Assembly (NCBI GenBank): GCA_017470005.1 | Contig: JAFUFH010000090.1 | Coordinates: forward strand, 1 to 55,062 | DNA length: 55,062 nt | From: Bacilli bacterium | GTDB taxonomy: Bacteria > Bacillota_I > Bacilli_A > RFN20 > CAG-288 | Direction of reading: 5' to 3' | Shown here: positions 51,185 through 55,062 of the stretch, piece by piece | How the letters are laid out: each line of letters starts with the position of its first letter | Position numbering within the stretch: position 1 is the stretch's first letter | Notes under the pieces: generated by a model | What the model was told of the DNA's origin: nothing | Seen by the model: only the letters and a program-made list of their open reading frames with translations | The model's database searches: none | Translations under genes and position numbers: made by a program

Positions 51185-52756
51185 ATGAAATATCTTGTAA
51201 AAGTACCTTTTGTTAGAATTTGGGCTAATCTTTTCATCTTTAAAGGAAAAGAAACAACTAAGCAGTATGGAAGCGATCTTGGCCTTTATACAATTTTTGC
51301 TATAGTTTTAATAGCTATATGGCAACTTAATTTTACTGAGTTAATGCCAACGATGGATGCTGCCGCTGTGTCAACCTTTGTGATTTGCTACATTGTAGTC
51401 ATTCCTTTGATTTCTATGACTTCAAGAAGGTTCTATACAGTAGGCTTACCATGGGGTTTGTCATTCTTGATTTTGGTTCCTCTTTTAGGGTATTTTTGGA
51501 CCGCAATTGTATCATTAAGTGCTAATTCCACAGAAGAATCACAGATAAAAACAACAAAAAATAGAGTTAAAGCACCAATAATTGCGGCTTCTATTGCATC
51601 TCTTCCAGCATCATTTGTTTCCACCATTGTTTTGTTAATTTTTTTGGTGATTCTTTCTTTATTTATTCCATATCATATTCATCGCCCAGCAGTTCTAAAT
51701 CAAACTAGTGATGTTTTCAAAGATGAAAATGGCATTGTCTATTTTGTTCAAAACGATTTTTTGTTTTATTACAATAACGATGACAATAAAACGCCACATC
51801 TTTTCAATCGTAAAGATGATAATGGCGATTGGTTGAATCCCCGTGGATTAGTTCGTGACAATAATTATTTTTATTATTTTTTGGATGATGGCAATAGTGG
51901 CGGGCAAACTAATTATTGGCTAAGAATTTATGATAAACAATTTGAACTCATAGAGACCATTATTTTTCCGGATGACATGTATATTTTTGGTAAGTGTACG
52001 GCTAATGGGCTTCTTTACTATGTTCTCAGTGAAAAAAATACTTTGACCGAAGATTCAAAAGATGTCATTCCAGGGAAGAGATCTTTGTATAGTTATGATG
52101 CTTCTACAAAAGAAACAAAATTAGTTTTTGAAGACATCAAAAAGAACACCTCGGTAGAAGATAACGGAGTCAGTCTTTTCTATAATAACTCTTACCATCT
52201 TCAAGTGATTTCTGAGAAAACTAGTTTGGATAATTGGTGGGACAAAGAAAAGAGAGTTTCCCATAGATACTTTGGAGATTTATTTGATTTTTATTTATAC
52301 AATGGCAATATTAATGCAACAATCCATGGAGAAGATTATTCTTTTGAAGTAGATAAAAGAATTGACACGCTTTGTTCGAATGCTTTTTTGATTGACAATA
52401 AAGTTGTCTTTGGAGCATACAATTACGTAGAAAATAAAAAATGTGGAAACTATTCTGGCTATTATTGTATCTGCAATCAAGGCGAGGCTTTTTTATTCAA
52501 ATTAGATTTAGACACTAAAGAATTAGAAAAAATGGGCGAATATGAAAAAGGCACCTTCCTAATTGATTATGATTTAGATGGCGCTAAATATTACTTCGAT
52601 GGTGGCCTTTATATTAACAATGAATTCTACAGGGAATGCGAAAAAATAGAGCCAGGTCCGATTGAAATAAAAAGAGGCGAAAGTTATTTCAGATCAGAAG
52701 AGAGAAAACTAGATTATGACGTGTCCTATTTAAACGGAGAATTCTACGGAATTTAG
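51185..52756 (+). CDS. Membrane protein with large extracytoplasmic beta-rich domain, unrecognised
   Basis: The function is not recognised. The first 170 residues hold about four membrane helices. The part around PLISMTSRRFYTVGLPWGLSFLILVPLLGY faintly resembles DUF805 proteins. The remaining 350 residues are rich in Tyr, Asn and Asp, with repeated strand-turn units (NNYFYYFLDDGN, NGLLYYVLSEKN, DSKDVIPGKRSLYSYD) that suggest a propeller-like sensor or binding domain outside the membrane. The codons are more AT-rich than those of neighbours, and the gene stands between tRNA genes and an orphan antitoxin, so it may be acquired. The transcript is probably leaderless. Confidence 0.7.
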   Translation: MKYLVKVPFVRIWANLFIFKGKETTKQYGSDLGLYTIFAIVLIAIWQLNFTELMPTMDAAAVSTFVICYIVVIPLISMTSRRFYTVGLPWGLSFLILVPLLGYFWTAIVSLSANSTEESQIKTTKNRVKAPIIAASIASLPASFVSTIVLLIFLVILSLFIPYHIHRPAVLNQTSDVFKDENGIVYFVQNDFLFYYNNDDNKTPHLFNRKDDNGDWLNPRGLVRDNNYFYYFLDDGNSGGQTNYWLRIYDKQFELIETIIFPDDMYIFGKCTANGLLYYVLSEKNTLTEDSKDVIPGKRSLYSYDASTKETKLVFEDIKKNTSVEDNGVSLFYNNSYHLQVISEKTSLDNWWDKEKRVSHRYFGDLFDFYLYNGNINATIHGEDYSFEVDKRIDTLCSNAFLIDNKVVFGAYNYVENKKCGNYSGYYCICNQGEAFLFKLDLDTKELEKMGEYEKGTFLIDYDLDGAKYYFDGGLYINNEFYRECEKIEPGPIEIKRGESYFRSEERKLDYDVSYLNGEFYGI

Positions 52757-52819
52757 GCTATTTTTGGGGTGTACGGGTTTTGTATCAAAATGGTGCTTTC
52801 AACCCAGTATAAATCGTAT

Positions 52820-52849
52820 AGAGTGATACCTTGTGGTATCGCTCTTTTC
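52820..52849 (+). terminator. Terminator of the membrane protein gene
   Basis: AGAGTGATACC-TTGT-GGTATCGCTCT (one G-T pair), then TTTCC. Confidence 0.75.
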
Positions 52850-52983
52850 CTTTATTTCATCTTAAATAACAGATACTGCCTGAGATAACATCAAGGTGCT
52901 TTTTTACCATCTTTATTTAGTTTCTTCGGTAGAGAAAAGCGGAATAACATTCATTTATATGTTTGTTTTTACTAGGACTTGTA

Positions 52984-53013
52984 TTGACAATGTAATGATA
53001 ATAGTTTTATAAA
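52984..53013 (+). promoter_or_regulatory. Promoter of the antitoxin gene
   Basis: TTGACA (52984-52989), 18-bp spacer and TATAAA (53008-53013). The gene then has AGAGAGGA before its ATG. The 170 bases before this promoter hold nothing I can identify. Confidence 0.7.
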
Positions 53014-53043
53014 GTAAATATCAAGATATAGAGAGGAATAAGT

Positions 53044-53331
53044 ATGGCTTTATTGCAAATAAGAGTTGATGAAGAATTGAAAAATCAAGCTAATGCAATT
53101 TTTAATGAACTAGGGATTGATTTATCTACGGCTGTAAGAATGTTTTTGAAAAAAAGCGTGTTAGAAGGAGGTATTCCTTTTGATACTAAAGTGGACCAAT
53201 TGACATTAAACGCCATTTTATCTGTAGATAAGATGAGGACCACATCTGAAAACAACGGGAATTCTGACATGAGTTTAGATGAAATAAATAAAGAAATTAA
53301 GTTAGCAAGAAGGGGAAGAAAAAACTCTTAG
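53044..53331 (+). CDS. RelB/DinJ-family antitoxin, no adjacent toxin
   Basis: The 95-residue protein has the RelB/DinJ ribbon-helix-helix signature: LLQIRVDEELKNQANAIFNELGIDLSTAVRMFLKKSVLEGGIPFD. It should bind DNA as a dimer and normally neutralises a YafQ/RelE RNase. No toxin frame follows: the next gene is on the other strand 28 nt away. The C-terminal part, which usually wraps the toxin, is present but diverged (LARRGRKNS end). It may be a remnant, a stand-alone repressor, or paired with a distant toxin. Confidence 0.8.
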   Translation: MALLQIRVDEELKNQANAIFNELGIDLSTAVRMFLKKSVLEGGIPFDTKVDQLTLNAILSVDKMRTTSENNGNSDMSLDEINKEIKLARRGRKNS

Positions 53332-53348
53332 CTAAAAAAGCTAAGAGT
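53318..53348 (-). terminator. Terminator of the endonuclease gene
   Basis: ACTCTTAGCT and AGCTAAGAGT form a perfect 10-bp stem; TTTTTT follows on the minus strand. It overlaps the end of the antitoxin gene. Confidence 0.85.
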
Positions 53349-53359
53349 AAATAAGACAG

Positions 53360-54808
53360 TTAAGCTTGTAAGGTGTAAAGACCTAAATCAGCAGAAGGAT
53401 CGCTGCTATAACCTTTCCAAGTGGCGTGACTTTGATCGGATAAGACAAGGTAGACGTCCTGTTCTCCTAAAAGAACTGCTTTGCCATTATTGATACTCAC
53501 TTTCCATTTGATGGAGCCGTTATCGGTAGGAGTGTTTCCGATTCCGATAGAATAATGGTCCGTGTGATAATGGAAGAGATATCCTTTTTCGGTAGAGAAG
53601 GTGTAATAATCACCTTCTTTTTTCACGTTGAATAAGCAAAGATTGTTGTGGGTGTTTATCTCGTTATTTTTGGGATTCTCTACAGCGGTAGAAGAGAGAT
53701 ACCAAGGTAAGTTTTGACTGATAGCAGTGTCTTTTAAAGCAGCATAGGAAGTACTGACATCTTGATAATTAGAGACAATAGCAACTTTTGAACCATCTAC
53801 TAGTTTGTCGACAGAAGAAATACGGTTATAAACATTGCCTTCTGTTTCAGAAGAACCGCCGCCTTGATAAGAGGAAGTACGGATATCGTTAGAATCCCAG
53901 ATGTAATTGGCTAATTGTGGATGGTCGATGAAAGGATTTCTACCAAAGCCTTCTTTGTAAAGATATTCGTTTCTCTTCTTTTCTTGATCCGTGACAGGAT
54001 AGGTGTTGTTCCAAGAGATGAGAAGGTCAAGTCTACCCATAGTTTTTTGACTTGTTGAATCGTTAGGATTATTGCTTAAGGAAAGGCCGTGAGATTTTTG
54101 ATAACGAGCGCAGGTGTAGAAGATGATTCTCGCACATTCTCCACGAGCAGGCTCATAACCTAAAGAAGCAGGATCGAAGGTTTTTGCCCCAGCTAGACCA
54201 TAGAAATTGTTGCCTCTATCGGAGTTTTCGTTAGAGAGGGCAGGACGTAACATATGAGGATCTGCGCCAGGTCCACTCTTTCCCACGCCTCTAGAATTCG
54301 GCCAAACATGTTCTTTATTGATAGAACCGCTACCGACTGTCGAAGCGACAGCATCATTAGGTCCATGATAGAAAGGAATGACTTTTTCTCCCTTATTATC
54401 GATGGAGTCACTGTATGTTAAGACATTGTTATTTTGAGAATAACCGATGGTTTTGTGTCCGGTTGCATTGATTAAGGGAACAAGAGCATCCAACATATTT
54501 TGACCATAAAGGTTTAAATCTAGAGTGTTCCAATAGGAAAGAAGTTCGATGTCTTCTTGCTCAACCTGACTATCTGTTGCAGAATTGCTTTCACTATCTT
54601 TTTCAGAATTTGCAGTAGTAGAATCTTCTTTTGTTGTTTCTTCAACTGAGGTGTTTTCACTAGTTGTAGTATCAACTGTGCTATTCTCTGTTGTCGCAGT
54701 TGTACTTTCTGAGGTGTTTTCACTTTGAGGAGTAGAAAGACCTGTTCCTTGGCAGGAAACAAGTAAGAATAAAGAGAAGAGAGCGGATGTAAAATAATGC
54801 TTTTTCAT
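53360..54808 (-). CDS. Endonuclease I-type secreted nuclease lipoprotein
   Basis: The start at 54808 is preferred: GAAGGTAG precedes it and the protein then opens with a signal peptide and lipobox (LVSC, Cys19); the longer frame adds an unlikely N-terminus. A Ser/Thr/Glu-rich linker covers about 22-80. The core at about 90-300 is an endonuclease I (EndA, His-Me finger) domain with KEHVWPNSRG, DPHMLRPAL, NSDRGNNFYG and GECARIIFYTCAR. It should degrade DNA or RNA outside the cell, for nutrients or defence. The C-terminal 120 residues form a separate domain of unknown role. It is a single gene. Confidence 0.88.
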   Translation of the reverse strand: MKKHYFTSALFSLFLLVSCQGTGLSTPQSENTSESTTATTENSTVDTTTSENTSVEETTKEDSTTANSEKDSESNSATDSQVEQEDIELLSYWNTLDLNLYGQNMLDALVPLINATGHKTIGYSQNNNVLTYSDSIDNKGEKVIPFYHGPNDAVASTVGSGSINKEHVWPNSRGVGKSGPGADPHMLRPALSNENSDRGNNFYGLAGAKTFDPASLGYEPARGECARIIFYTCARYQKSHGLSLSNNPNDSTSQKTMGRLDLLISWNNTYPVTDQEKKRNEYLYKEGFGRNPFIDHPQLANYIWDSNDIRTSSYQGGGSSETEGNVYNRISSVDKLVDGSKVAIVSNYQDVSTSYAALKDTAISQNLPWYLSSTAVENPKNNEINTHNNLCLFNVKKEGDYYTFSTEKGYLFHYHTDHYSIGIGNTPTDNGSIKWKVSINNGKAVLLGEQDVYLVLSDQSHATWKGYSSDPSADLGLYTLQA

Positions 54809-54926
54809 ATGAACTACCTTCGTGCTTAAAAATATTATCTCACTTAAAGAAATCAAATTCACTATTTATTGATAGTCATTACTCATAAATATTAAAATTC
54901 CCTGTTTTTGCTGCTGTTTTCCATCG

Positions 54927-54960
54927 AAAAAAGACAGAACTCAGATTGTCCTGTCTTTTT
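54927..54960. terminator. Hairpin with T tails at the right end
   Basis: AAAAAGACAG and CTGTCTTTTT (54951-54960) are perfect complements around a 13-nt loop, suitable for termination in either direction. The bases from here to 55062 hold no gene I can support. Confidence 0.6.
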
Positions 54961-55062
54961 CTGTTGTGAAAGGTTCTGTCATCGACAGTTTCCTATTTTT
55001 TGCTTTCCTTCGTGCCTCTCATGTTCTTCCTTACGAGCATAGTAAACGTGTTTCCGAACAGA

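Noticed and set aside
53332-53359. Toxin partner of the DinJ-like antitoxin
   Set aside because: Only 28 nt remain before the convergent endonuclease gene, and they hold a terminator.

Overview
The window is a low-GC, gene-dense bacterial chromosome segment, most likely from a gut-type member of the Firmicutes (class Bacilli) on the Erysipelotrichia/Mollicutes side of the group. The support is strong Shine-Dalgarno sites, an EcfA1-EcfA2-EcfT-TruA cluster, Spx, ComEB, RNase J and YlbF-type genes, a GEMM-I riboswitch, and an ATP synthase b subunit with a lipobox, a trait described in Mycoplasma. The genetic code is standard: UGA ends genes at 31302 and 31841, and Trp is UGG. The exact lineage is an inference.

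Layout. 1-700: relic of an IS200/IS605 element with a scrambled tnpB and a probable right-end/omega-RNA remnant. 748-1227: tmRNA with its own promoter and terminator. 1243-4867: a secreted tyrosine phosphatase with an acetyltransferase, a PreA-type dihydropyrimidine dehydrogenase, and a small hypothetical. 4938-20040: a surface glycosidase locus holding two membrane-anchored GH3 enzymes with permuted domain order, a GH78 alpha-L-rhamnosidase lipoprotein, two further lipoproteins, a small membrane protein, a sugar-isomerase-like protein, and an AgrC/AgrA-like GHKL/LytTR two-component system. Four promoters in this locus carry the same direct repeat with 21-bp phasing, 31 nt (29 or 31 in one case) before the -10 box. 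They look like LytTR operators defining a local regulon. 20095-21757: a diguanylate cyclase behind a c-di-GMP-I riboswitch. 21878-27547: glnS, a low-molecular-weight phosphatase, a glycosyltransferase, a nucleoside hydrolase and small conserved genes.

27646-27981 holds an unannotated 45-codon gene with a consensus promoter, a potentially folded leader and a terminator. 28007-37094 is housekeeping: rqcH, tRNA-Thr, a membrane thioredoxin-like protein, coaD-rsmD-ylbF, def, RNase J, maf, a degenerate EIIB-like membrane protein, nadK and a CYTH protein. 37169-50740 runs almost entirely on the minus strand: an SGNH lipoprotein, spx, pgsA, truA, ecfT, ecfA2, ecfA1, a small membrane protein, comEB and the complete F-type ATP synthase operon. 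50718-51020 has tRNA-Val and tRNA-Ser. The right end carries an unrecognised membrane protein, an orphan DinJ-type antitoxin and a secreted endonuclease I lipoprotein.

How the parts work together. The glycosidase locus would remove terminal rhamnose and then beta-linked sugars outside the cell, with both steps under one sensor kinase. No sugar transporter is present, so uptake must be encoded elsewhere. The riboswitch and cyclase form an apparent negative-feedback loop for c-di-GMP. Many first genes have their start codon 6-9 nt after a -10 box and no Shine-Dalgarno site, which suggests frequent leaderless transcripts.
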